A stretch of DNA of 5,254 nt from SMTZ1-83 sp048884925 (GTDB lineage: Archaea > Asgardarchaeota > Thorarchaeia > Thorarchaeales > Thorarchaeaceae), in NCBI GenBank assembly GCA_048884925.1, contig JBHLQK010000208.1, forward strand, positions 1 through 5,254. Direction: 5' to 3'. Position 1 is the first letter of the stretch. Every line of letters starts with the position of its first letter. Positions 1 through 5,211 of the stretch are shown here, in pieces. Below the pieces are notes generated by a model. The model was given only the letters and a program-made list of their open reading frames with translations. It ran no database searches and was not told where the DNA came from. A program made the translations under genes and the position numbers.

Positions 1-632
1 GCCGCCAGGGGAATCCCAAGGAAGATAATAACACTCCAGGCAACCTCGATGATTGAAACCTCAACAACGGAACCAGCACCCGGCGACACGACAGAAGAGA
101 GGAAAGTGACAAAGAACCATGCCTCGGGGCTATACATTATTATCTGGAAAACTGAGTTCAGGGCAACGAGAACAGCACAAGACTCACTACAGCCTCCAGC
201 CATCATGTTCCAGATTAGTACCATGGCAATGCAGCGTGCTAGTCCGACAAGGATAATGCCTGTTCGATAATCAGGAAGGTCAGCGAGAAAAATCCATGCA
301 AGTCCAAACATTAGGAAGGGACCAATCAACCAGTTCAGGGCTAGGGAAACCCCGAACATCTTCTTCTCATCCTTCAACTTCCCGAGTTCCTCGTACTTGA
401 CCTTTGCCAAAACAGGGTACATCATCCAGAGAAGACCTATTGCAATTGGGACTGATACAGTCCCAATACTCCAATAGTCTAGGGCCTCTGCGAGTCCCGG
501 TACAAGATAGCCTAACAGGACTCCCAAAGCCATCGCTAGGATGATCCATACCGGGAGGAATTTGTCCAAGGTACCTAGACCAGTTATGGAGCTGCTTACA
601 ACAGTACCACGGTTCGTTGTTGATTCACTCAT
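1..632 (-). CDS. acr3: ACR3-family arsenite efflux permease (N-terminal part, cut by the window edge)
   Basis: The product should be an inner-membrane permease that exports arsenite, a member of the BASS transporter superfamily. Only the first 210 codons are in the window; family members are usually about 350-400 residues. Reading from ATG at 632, a short polar N-terminus leads into hydrophobic segments at about residues 25-46, 55-75, 96-117, 125-145 and 151-176. Diagnostic family blocks are visible: KFLPVWIILAM near 24-34, the loop PVLAKVKYEELGKL near 73-86, and LARCIAMVLIWN at 131-142. The last contains Cys134, matching the conserved TM4 cysteine known to be needed for arsenite transport; the conserved TM9 glutamate lies outside the window. 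VALNSVFQ follows at 156-163. The frame is open to the edge with no lesion. GGAG at 641-644 lies 8 bases before the ATG and supports this start. No arsR or arsenate reductase is visible nearby. The family call is secure; substrate is inferred from the family. Confidence 0.93.
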   Translation of the reverse strand, partial: MSESTTNRGTVVSSSITGLGTLDKFLPVWIILAMALGVLLGYLVPGLAEALDYWSIGTVSVPIAIGLLWMMYPVLAKVKYEELGKLKDEKKMFGVSLALNWLIGPFLMFGLAWIFLADLPDYRTGIILVGLARCIAMVLIWNMMAGGCSESCAVLVALNSVFQIIMYSPEAWFFVTFLSSVVSPGAGSVVEVSIIEVAWSVIIFLGIPLA

Positions 633-640
633 GTGTCCAA

Positions 641-697
641 CTCCGGGAATCACCCAGTTTCAGTAGCGCGTGTATAAAAATCGGATAATCGCGATAT
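641..697 (-). promoter_or_regulatory. Candidate promoter, possible operator and RBS of the acr3 gene
   Basis: Read on the minus strand, TTTTTATACA (680 down to 671) is a good archaeal TATA-like box centred about 43 bp before the acr3 ATG. Transcription would start near 648, giving a leader of roughly 16 bases that holds the GGAG ribosome site at 641-644. Just upstream of the box is the perfect 8-bp palindrome ATCGCGAT (688-695), a possible regulator site. A second AT-rich stretch, TTAAATAT (704 to 697), is an alternative box. The box position fits known archaeal spacing; the operator role is a guess. Confidence 0.4.
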
Positions 698-868
698 TTA
701 ACTGTTTTGAGGTATGTTTGGGGGGCAACTCCGAAGACCCATATATTCTGCAAGATCCAATCGATTTTCTCGGACTGTGTTTAGATTGATTGGTTGAATC
801 AGTTTAACTAAGTCTTCTCGTCTATCTGCAAGCGGAGTGCAATAGCGAGCATCAGAGGATTACAGGTA

Positions 869-1171
869 GTGCCAGTGCCTCCACGTGAGATACCCGAGGC
901 CCCTGTGGGAGTGAGTACTCCATCAGACTTGACAAGCAAAGTCAATCCAGAACTATCAGAGATCAGTCAAATGCACCAGCACATCATCGGTGTTGAATAC
1001 GAGCTTGGCATTGATGCAGGAGTGTATTCTATCAGTTTCGCGTCAGAAGGAGAAGATTTCGACACCAGGTTATTTGAGCTCACCTCGGGTCTGCTTCAAA
1101 TATCGCGAGGGGGCTTAGTGGAGGGCGTCCCACTCCAGAGCACAAAGAATCCTGGTTTCCACTTTGCATAG
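869..1171 (+). CDS. ORF A, unrecognised protein (100 aa)
   Basis: I do not recognise this protein. It starts at GTG 869, with AGAGG at 854-858 as a possible ribosome site; the frame upstream to the TAA at 809-811 offers no better start. Residues 1-30 are rich in Pro, Ser and Thr and look like a disordered leader, so ATG at 971 (residue 35) is an alternative start. From residue 36 on, the sequence looks like a soluble mixed alpha/beta domain (HIIGVEYELGIDAGVYSISF, then an acidic stretch and a helix TRLFELTSGLLQI). It has no membrane segments and no obvious catalytic motif. It ends at TAG 1169-1171, 8 bases inside ORF B, which is in another frame. The two may be translationally coupled genes, or one gene split by a frameshift. 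The amino acid composition suggests real coding sequence. Confidence 0.6.
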   Translation: MPVPPREIPEAPVGVSTPSDLTSKVNPELSEISQMHQHIIGVEYELGIDAGVYSISFASEGEDFDTRLFELTSGLLQISRGGLVEGVPLQSTKNPGFHFA

Positions 1172-1559
1172 GATCCGTACCAGGGACATCGAGTATACAG
1201 AACTGCATCTGCTCAGACCCGACACGGAGAGAAAGACGCTCTTTGCTCATATTGATGCGTCCCTCCCGGATTCAGAAAAACTCAACTGGAGCATCTCTCG
1301 GGATGGGAGAGTAATTGAGGTCCATGTGATGTCTGATGTGACAGGGGAGCGAGTCGATACACTTAGGTTGCAGATTCTTGAAGATAGCGAGTGGGACATA
1401 GATGAGATGTCAGAAGTAGCTGAGGACATCATCGAGGGGTTTATTGAGCATCACTTTGGGACTGGTGAGCAGGTTGAAGACCGGATAGAGAGTCTTGAAT
1501 CTCTTTTTGAGGACATCCGGTCAAACCTGTTGTATATCAAGCTCAAAGAGATTGAATGA
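1164..1559 (+). CDS. ORF B, unrecognised acidic protein (131 aa), TTG start
   Basis: I do not recognise this protein. The start assigned is TTG at 1164, overlapping the end of ORF A by 8 bases, with no Shine-Dalgarno site before it. The frame is open back only to 1119 (TAG at 1116-1118). It has a beta-rich first half (about residues 12-72, for example TLFAHIDASL and RVIEVHVMSD) and a strongly acidic helical second half (about 76-131, SEVAEDIIEGFIEHHF, then a coiled-coil-like VEDRIESLESLFEDIR). It has no membrane segments and no cysteines. The frame ends at TGA 1557-1559, yet continues beyond it with 90 protein-like codons, so the natural protein may be longer. The weak start and the neighbouring frame of ORF A leave open that A, B and the tail were once a single gene. 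Confidence 0.6.
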   Translation: MHRIRTRDIEYTELHLLRPDTERKTLFAHIDASLPDSEKLNWSISRDGRVIEVHVMSDVTGERVDTLRLQILEDSEWDIDEMSEVAEDIIEGFIEHHFGTGEQVEDRIESLESLFEDIRSNLLYIKLKEIE

Positions 1560-1832
1560 CTCTTAGCCATTGCGGACTCTCTGAGTTCCAAGGTAGAGAT
1601 TTACAGACAAGCATCTATAGTAGACGCAGCGTATGGAGATAGTCTGGCTGAAACCTCCTATGAGCTCGCGAGGGCTCTTCTCAAGAACAGGGACTTCTCT
1701 GACGCAGAAGAGGCTACTGATGAGTGCATGGAGGCATACAAGACGTATTGTGAGTTGTGGAAGGAGGACTGGGTCAAGGACAAGCTCAGGGCTGCCAGGT
1801 CGCTGAGAACGAGAATCAGACGTCGGACTTGA
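1560..1832 (+). pseudogene. In-frame continuation of ORF B after a TGA (90 codons, TPR-like helices)
   Basis: Directly after the ORF B stop, the same frame stays open for 90 codons to TGA 1830-1832. No plausible start codon exists near its beginning: the first in-frame ATG is about 56 codons in, and the ATG at 1556 (overlapping the stop as ATGA) is in another frame that closes after about 28 codons. The translation looks like real protein: amphipathic helices such as LLAIADSLSSKVEIYRQAS and SLAETSYELARALLKN, then DFSDAEEATDECMEAYKTY, resembling a TPR-type helical hairpin, and a basic C-terminus (RTRIRRRT). It joins smoothly to the helical end of ORF B. The likeliest reading is the C-terminal part of ORF B cut off by a nonsense mutation or sequencing error; TGA readthrough is less likely. 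Copy 1 of the dispersed repeat begins 29 bases after its end. Confidence 0.5.
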
Positions 1833-1860
1833 TGTCAGCTCAGAGAGCGGAATATGCAAA

Positions 1861-1913
1861 ATAGAGAAGGTGCTCAGCAATGCGAGATGGACAAACCCCC
1901 AATTTCTCTATCT
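1861..1913 (+). repeat. Dispersed 3'-end element, copy 1
   Basis: This is one of three related elements in the window. The core, 1869-1913, matches the copy 2 core (3372-3416) at 39 of 45 positions without gaps by my hand alignment. It contains GGTGCTCAGCAATG, GAGA, a run of five C (1896-1900) and the end CTCTATCT. ATAGAGAA (1861-1868) is a perfect reverse complement of TTCTCTAT (1904-1911), so the whole copy can close as an 8-bp stem; alternatively GAGA (1884-1887) can pair with TCTC (1905-1908). The sequence after it (GCCGTCGACTCT) weakly resembles that after copy 3. It lies between ORF B's extended frame and the MFS gene, both on the plus strand, so it would be in the 3' UTR of the former. 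Confidence 0.75.
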
Positions 1914-2038
1914 GCCGTCGACTCTACTTTCCTCTGCCTCAGAGCAAGCTTTACTGTGACCTTAACATTGCATGGGTCAAACTGAAAGTACTTTAGACAT
2001 GGAACTGGGTCCTCGTCCCTCAAGGACTGGGACTGATA

Positions 2039-3367
2039 TTGTCAGAGGAACGTATAGAACTGGATGAGGAGAATGTTGCAAGTTCACCTCATGAAGGAAG
2101 TGTACTTACTGTACTAAACCTCTCTCTAGTGACATTTCTAGTTCTCCTTGGTTTGAGCATGGTCGCTCCGATTCTTCCCACCTACGCTGAGAGTTTTCAG
2201 GTTTCATATACTCTCGTTGGGTTCGTAGTTTCGTCCTTTGCAGTAACACGAATGGTGCTCGATTTGCCTGCAGGTCTATTGTCGAGGAGATTTGATAAGA
2301 AGAGAATCATGCTCTTGGGATTGGCTCTCATCTCGACTTCATCCGTACTGGCCGGCTTCGCTCCTAACTATCTTGTTCTTGTAATTGCCCGAATGATAGA
2401 AGGTGCAGGTTCAGCTCTGTACGTCACCACAGCAACAGTCTTCCTTGCTCAAATCTCTGGAGATGAGAAAAGGGGACAGTGGATGAGTCTGTACATGGGC
2501 ATGTTGCTTCTCGGAGCCATTTTTGGACCTACATTTGGAGGGATTATTGCTGACACGTATGATATTCGTGCCCCCTTTTTCGCCTACGCGATAATTACAG
2601 GCTTGGGTGCAGTCCCAACACTGGTGTTACCCAAATTGGCAAACTCCGGAAATGAATCGGCGCCCCTTTCGCTAGAGGGAATCCTGCGTGACATGCGGCT
2701 AGTTCTATCCAACCCCTCGTTCCTTTTAGTGACCTTCGCAATCTTCACGACATTCTTTCTGAGGACAGGTGTAAGGACCACATTAGTACCACTATTTGCT
2801 GCCAACAATCTAGGTCTGGATTCAAGTGCCATTGGTCTTGCTCTTACTGTTGGTGGTATAACAACGGCACTCACAATCACGCCTATGGGAAGTGTTTCTG
2901 ACAGAATCGGCAGGAAGATTCCCCTAGCACTATGTCTTGTCTTGACTGCAGGAATCACTCTACTAATCCCCTTTTCCACAGACTTGTTTACGCTATCGAT
3001 TGCCTTAGGAGTATACGGTGCAGTCATTGGGTTCTCAGGACCTAGTGCGGCTTATGTGACTGACATATCGCCACAGGATAAACTAGAGATATCAATGGGA
3101 CTCTATCGTATGATTAGTGACTTTGGATTTGTCGTGGGACCTCTTCTACTTGGTTTCTTGGCAGACATAACAGCCACCCCCGTGAGTGGAGCATCCCACT
3201 CAGGGTTAATCGGGTTGTTTCCTTTTGCAGTTGCTTCAATCATTCTCATACTAGCGTTCTTCGTACTTCTAAGAGCTGATGATCCAGCGAGACATAGAAA
3301 CCAATTGAAACAACATGGAGGGCTAGTTCCTGATTCTCAGAGTGATTCTCTAGTCTTCAGAGAATGA
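2039..3367 (+). CDS. Major facilitator superfamily transporter, DHA1-type drug/H+ antiporter-like
   Basis: This is a complete 442-residue, 12-TM MFS permease, probably a proton-coupled exporter of small organic molecules. After a polar N-terminus (1-22), hydrophobic segments fill both halves, split by a loop at about 198-222. Motif A is seen in the loop between TM2 and TM3 (AGLLSRRFDKKR, 78-89) and again in the second half (GSVSDRIGRK, 284-293). The TM4 signature is ARMIEGAGSA (117-126). Motif C of antiporters, GAIFGPTFGG (159-168), lies in TM5. The start is TTG at 2039, with GGGAC at 2029-2033 as ribosome site; the next in-frame Met is inside TM1, so an early start is needed, and a TAG at 1994-1996 closes the frame upstream. 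A weak TATA-like stretch, TACTTTAGA (1989-1997), may drive it. The stop codon lies inside repeat copy 2. The superfamily is certain; the substrate cannot be told. Confidence 0.93.
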   Translation: MSEERIELDEENVASSPHEGSVLTVLNLSLVTFLVLLGLSMVAPILPTYAESFQVSYTLVGFVVSSFAVTRMVLDLPAGLLSRRFDKKRIMLLGLALISTSSVLAGFAPNYLVLVIARMIEGAGSALYVTTATVFLAQISGDEKRGQWMSLYMGMLLLGAIFGPTFGGIIADTYDIRAPFFAYAIITGLGAVPTLVLPKLANSGNESAPLSLEGILRDMRLVLSNPSFLLVTFAIFTTFFLRTGVRTTLVPLFAANNLGLDSSAIGLALTVGGITTALTITPMGSVSDRIGRKIPLALCLVLTAGITLLIPFSTDLFTLSIALGVYGAVIGFSGPSAAYVTDISPQDKLEISMGLYRMISDFGFVVGPLLLGFLADITATPVSGASHSGLIGLFPFAVASIILILAFFVLLRADDPARHRNQLKQHGGLVPDSQSDSLVFRE

Positions 3368-3416
3368 AAAGGGTGCTCAGCAATGTGAGAAGGGCAATCT
3401 CCCAAATTCTCTATCT
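3359..3416 (+). repeat. Dispersed 3'-end element, copy 2 (contains the MFS stop codon)
   Basis: The segment 3362-3416 aligns with copy 3 (4885-4938) at about 47 of 55 positions with one gap; the first 12 bases, GAATGAAAAGGG, are identical. The core also matches copy 1. AGAGAAT (3359-3365) and ATTCTCT (3406-3412) are perfect reverse complements. A tighter hairpin is also possible: GAGAAGGG (3387-3394), loop CAATCT, CCC (3401-3403), a three-base AAA bulge, then TTCTC (3407-3411). The two folds share the 3' arm and exclude each other. The TGA at 3365-3367 that ends the MFS gene lies inside the element. It occupies the convergent junction between the MFS gene and the minus-strand DUF4256 gene. 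Confidence 0.8.
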
Positions 3417-3484
3417 TAGAATTGCCATTCAAGCAGAAAAACCAGTTCAGTCCTACAAGATATGCTAGGCTTCAGAGTCCGGAT

Positions 3485-4102
3485 TTAGACCCTTAGCGAG
3501 CCACGGAACCCCCTAACGCTATAGAAGGATGGCGCACTGTTATGGTATACGAAGACATGGTTGTAACGGCGATCACAAAAGATCGCACCGCCAAGTTTTC
3601 TAATATCAGAAGGCGTTTTCACCCAACTCGAGGTCTTCGTATCGAAATTCCCAAGTTTCTGCAACTCTCGATATTGTTCTTCCGTTAAGAGCTCGATGCC
3701 CATGGCTGCTGCCATATCAATGACATTACCAGCTGGATACACTCCTTTCTTCTCCCGTACTTCCTGGGCTTCACGGTCGTAACACACATTCTTGCGGTCC
3801 TTCGGGGTTTCCGCAGAACAATCATAGAATACGATTTCACCGGTGGCTGTATCGTAGCCAACAACATCTGGTTCACCACCAGTACTTTCCATTGCATGGA
3901 GTAACCGCAGTTTTCCAGTATTAGCTTCTAGCTTTGCTTGGACTTCAGACCACTCAATACCTCTATGGCGATTCATGTTATTCTCAAAACGAGCTTGCAA
4001 GACCTTGAGTAGATCTATACACTGGTTAGGTGTCAATTCCTTCTTGAAATCAGATAGATCAACTTGAGCAATCTTGGTGGCCGACTTCTCTTTCGGATTC
4101 AT
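3485..4102 (-). CDS. DUF4256 family protein (205 aa)
   Basis: A complete soluble protein of the DUF4256 family, whose function is unknown. Recognition rests on strongly conserved blocks that I recall from the family: LLKVLQARFENNMNRH (31-46), GIEWSEVQAKLEAN (48-61), the ESTGGEPDVVGYD stretch (72-84), EIVFYDCSAETPKDRKNVCYDREA (89-112, given in part), IDMAAAMGIELLTEEQY (128-144), LGNFDTKTSSWVKTP (150-164), GGAIFCDRRY (171-180) and the end RGFRGSLRV (197-205). Cys95, Cys107 and Cys176 fall in such blocks. It has no signal peptide or membrane segment. ATG at 4102 gives an N-terminus of about 22 residues before the conserved region; no ribosome site precedes it, which fits a leaderless transcript. 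It ends in TAA. The family is, to my knowledge, mostly bacterial, so acquisition by transfer is possible. Confidence 0.9.
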   Translation of the reverse strand: MNPKEKSATKIAQVDLSDFKKELTPNQCIDLLKVLQARFENNMNRHRGIEWSEVQAKLEANTGKLRLLHAMESTGGEPDVVGYDTATGEIVFYDCSAETPKDRKNVCYDREAQEVREKKGVYPAGNVIDMAAAMGIELLTEEQYRELQKLGNFDTKTSSWVKTPSDIRKLGGAIFCDRRYNHVFVYHNSAPSFYSVRGFRGSLRV

Positions 4103-4130
4103 TATTTGTCTTGGCGTAATCCGATACAGG

Positions 4131-4138
4131 TCTTATTT
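4131..4138 (-). promoter_or_regulatory. Candidate TATA box of the DUF4256 gene
   Basis: On the minus strand, AAATAAGA (4138 to 4131) is an A/T-rich box centred about 32 bp before the ATG at 4102. With usual archaeal spacing the transcript would begin almost at the start codon, which fits the absence of a Shine-Dalgarno site. The box is a weak match. Confidence 0.25.
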
Positions 4139-4157
4139 GTGTTCGTACACTTGCAAA

Positions 4158-4172
4158 TCATGTTTGACATGA
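4158..4172. promoter_or_regulatory. Inverted repeat in the divergent promoter region
   Basis: TCATGT and ACATGA form a perfect 6-bp inverted repeat with a TTG spacer, about 20 bp upstream of the proposed DUF4256 TATA box. ACATGAC recurs at 4204-4210. This could be a regulator site for the divergent pair, but short inverted repeats also arise by chance. Confidence 0.2.
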
Positions 4173-4292
4173 CGGAGGTTGCTGAGTGATATTAACAAGT
4201 AGAACATGACAGATCGCCAGTTGATCTTCAAGTTCTATTCATAGAAGAACACGCGATATCGACTGATTTGGTATCAAACACATCGACCTACT

Positions 4293-4310
4293 CAGCGTGA
4301 TTTCACGCTG
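4293..4310. promoter_or_regulatory. Perfect 8-bp inverted repeat upstream of the ATC hydrolase-like gene
   Basis: CAGCGTGA (4293-4300), spacer TT, and TCACGCTG (4303-4310) are exact reverse complements. The site ends about 20 bp before the T-run and TATA-like box of the downstream gene, a position suited to an operator. As RNA it would form a strong hairpin, and T8 follows at 4330-4337. A terminator reading is less likely, because no plus-strand gene precedes it within about 900 bp. Confidence 0.4.
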
Positions 4311-4329
4311 GATTCTGCTTGGACCTGAC

Positions 4330-4340
4330 TTTTTTTTATG
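4330..4340 (+). promoter_or_regulatory. Candidate TATA box, leaderless start of the ATC hydrolase-like gene
   Basis: TTTTTTTTATG (4330-4340) is centred about 28 bp before the ATG at 4363. Transcription would then begin at or within a few bases of the start codon. No Shine-Dalgarno site precedes the ATG (the bases before it are CATGAAACGGTT), which agrees with a leaderless mRNA. Confidence 0.4.
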
Positions 4341-4362
4341 AATACCATCACATGAAACGGTT

Positions 4363-4845
4363 ATGAAAGACTTGGATGCACATGAAGAGGAGCTCAAAAG
4401 ACTGGTTACAGAGATTAGAGCTGCTCGACCAAAACCAAAGAAGCTCAAAACTCTACTGGAAAAGTATGAGCGAGATTTCGGAACAGAATATGAGCAAACA
4501 GTCCTTGATATAATAGCAAAAGATACCAAGACAGCGTGGGCGAGGATTGCTGAGGAACGGGAAGATAATAGTATTCAGGGAATTCTTGACACCCTGTGGG
4601 AGTCCTTCAGGATTGCTGGTGGAGAGTTCACAGTAGAGAGAACTGAGAACTCGGCCCGTATTCATTGTACGAGATGTCCAATAGCTGACACATACCGCAG
4701 GATTGGAAAACCAGAGCATGGATTGATTTTTCATTGCAGTACTGACCCACATATAGTGGCTGGATTCAACCCCGAGATGGAGTTCAAGAGGACAAAGACG
4801 CTCATGAGAGATGACTGTTGTGACCATCATTACCGTCTGAGTTGA
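4363..4845 (+). CDS. L-2-amino-thiazoline-4-carboxylic acid hydrolase-like protein (160 aa)
   Basis: The C-terminal half carries what I recall as the signature of the ATC hydrolase-like family: HCTRCPIADTYRRIG (101-115), FHCSTDPHIVAGFNP (123-137), and FKRTKTLMRDDCCDHHYRL (141-159). Cysteines 102, 105, 125, 152 and 153 and the Asp-His-His at 154-156 suggest a metal or thiol site, as an inference. The founding enzyme opens the thiazoline ring of L-2-amino-thiazoline-4-carboxylate on the way to cysteine, but most family members are uncharacterised and turnover of that substrate here is unproven. The N-terminal half (1-85) is helical and highly charged (LKRLVTEIRAARPKPKKLKT, 11-30). There are no membrane segments. 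Repeat copy 3 begins 35 bases after the stop. After the stop the frame runs 14 more codons to a TGA inside that repeat. Confidence 0.75.
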   Translation: MKDLDAHEEELKRLVTEIRAARPKPKKLKTLLEKYERDFGTEYEQTVLDIIAKDTKTAWARIAEEREDNSIQGILDTLWESFRIAGGEFTVERTENSARIHCTRCPIADTYRRIGKPEHGLIFHCSTDPHIVAGFNPEMEFKRTKTLMRDDCCDHHYRLS

Positions 4846-4880
4846 ATATCAATCCTGACATACACCATGGAAGAAATCAA

Positions 4881-4941
4881 TTCAGAATGAAAAGGGCGCT
4901 CAGCAGTGAGAGAAAGGTAATCCCCTAATACTCTATCTCAC
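4881..4941 (+). repeat. Dispersed 3'-end element, copy 3
   Basis: The sequence runs TTCAGAATGAAAAGGG, CGCTCAGCAGTGAGAGAAAGG, then a C-rich centre and CTCTATCT, matching copies 1 and 2 in order and orientation; relative to copy 2 it lacks one base in the C-rich centre. The outer arms differ from the other copies: here GTGAGA (4906-4911) pairs perfectly with TCTCAC (4936-4941), with AGG (4915-4917) and CCT (4924-4926) able to pair inside. The element fills the short convergent gap between the ATC hydrolase-like gene and the minus-strand zinc-ribbon gene, ending about 20 bases before the latter's stop codon. Confidence 0.78.
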
Positions 4942-4959
4942 CGCCGCCTCTGCACCCAA

Positions 4960-5211
4960 TCAAGCCACCTTTTCAAAATCAACCGTTAAGGCTTGTCCAC
5001 AATATGGACACTCTATCCTGTCGGGGCCAATCCAGTTCACCTTTTCAGTGTGAATGCTCGCCCCACAGTTGAAGCATTTCTGTGGAACTCGAGGCATCAG
5101 TATAGCCGATGTACCGCGATCAATTCTCTCAGGATTTCTCACCGTTACTCTGGATTTTCTCTTTCTTGTTGCACTTCCGCATCCCATCTGTTTCTCATCC
5201 TTCTTAATCAT
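4960..5211 (-). CDS. Small Cys4 zinc-ribbon protein (83 aa)
   Basis: A small basic protein with two CxxC knuckles, CFNC (46-49) and CPYC (68-71), 18 residues apart, each followed by Gly. This is a typical Cys4 zinc ribbon in the C-terminal half. The N-terminal half is basic (ATRKRKSRVTVRNPERIDR, 14-32) and could bind nucleic acid. The start is uncertain. ATG at 5211 has a good AAGGAG (5232-5237) but about 20 bases away. ATG at 5187 (Met9) has AAGGATGAG at a normal distance and would give a 75-residue protein beginning MGCGSATRK. Family and role are not recognised; small zinc ribbons of this kind are common in archaea. It ends in TGA, converging on the ATC hydrolase-like gene. Confidence 0.75.
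   Translation of the reverse strand: MIKKDEKQMGCGSATRKRKSRVTVRNPERIDRGTSAILMPRVPQKCFNCGASIHTEKVNWIGPDRIECPYCGQALTVDFEKVA

Noticed and set aside
49..270. Plus-strand open frame of 73 codons
   Set aside because: It is antisense to the acr3 coding region, which has clear family motifs.
1557..1559. Reassigned genetic code in which TGA is sense
   Set aside because: The MFS, ATC hydrolase-like and zinc-ribbon genes all end at TGA right after complete family-typical or plausible C-termini, and Trp is encoded by TGG in these genes. The standard code fits.
1563..1880. Minus-strand open frame of 105 codons
   Set aside because: It lies antisense to the helical tail of ORF B, is Leu/Ser-rich as antisense frames often are, and runs into repeat copy 1.
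1861..1913. Repeat copy 1 as a 3' UTR SECIS element serving the TGA at 1557
   Set aside because: The same element follows genes that need no recoding, and I see no SECIS-like internal loop of the archaeal type.
1999..2067. 22-codon upstream ORF starting at ATG 1999 and overlapping the MFS start
   Set aside because: No ribosome site or protein-like feature; probably chance, although it could matter if the MFS mRNA starts upstream of it.
2584..3027. Minus-strand open frame of 147 codons
   Set aside because: It is entirely antisense to the well-supported MFS gene and resembles no family.
3359..3416. The repeats as C/D box sRNAs
   Set aside because: CTGA appears only on the complementary strand and no RTGATGA box C is present in a fitting place in any copy.
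4179..4186. TTGCTGAG as a fourth, reversed copy of the dispersed element
   Set aside because: Only 8 bases match and the flanks show no further similarity.
4293..4337. Hairpin plus T8 as an intrinsic terminator
   Set aside because: No plus-strand gene lies upstream within range, the T-run is about 20 bases from the hairpin, and the T-run is better placed as a TATA-like box.
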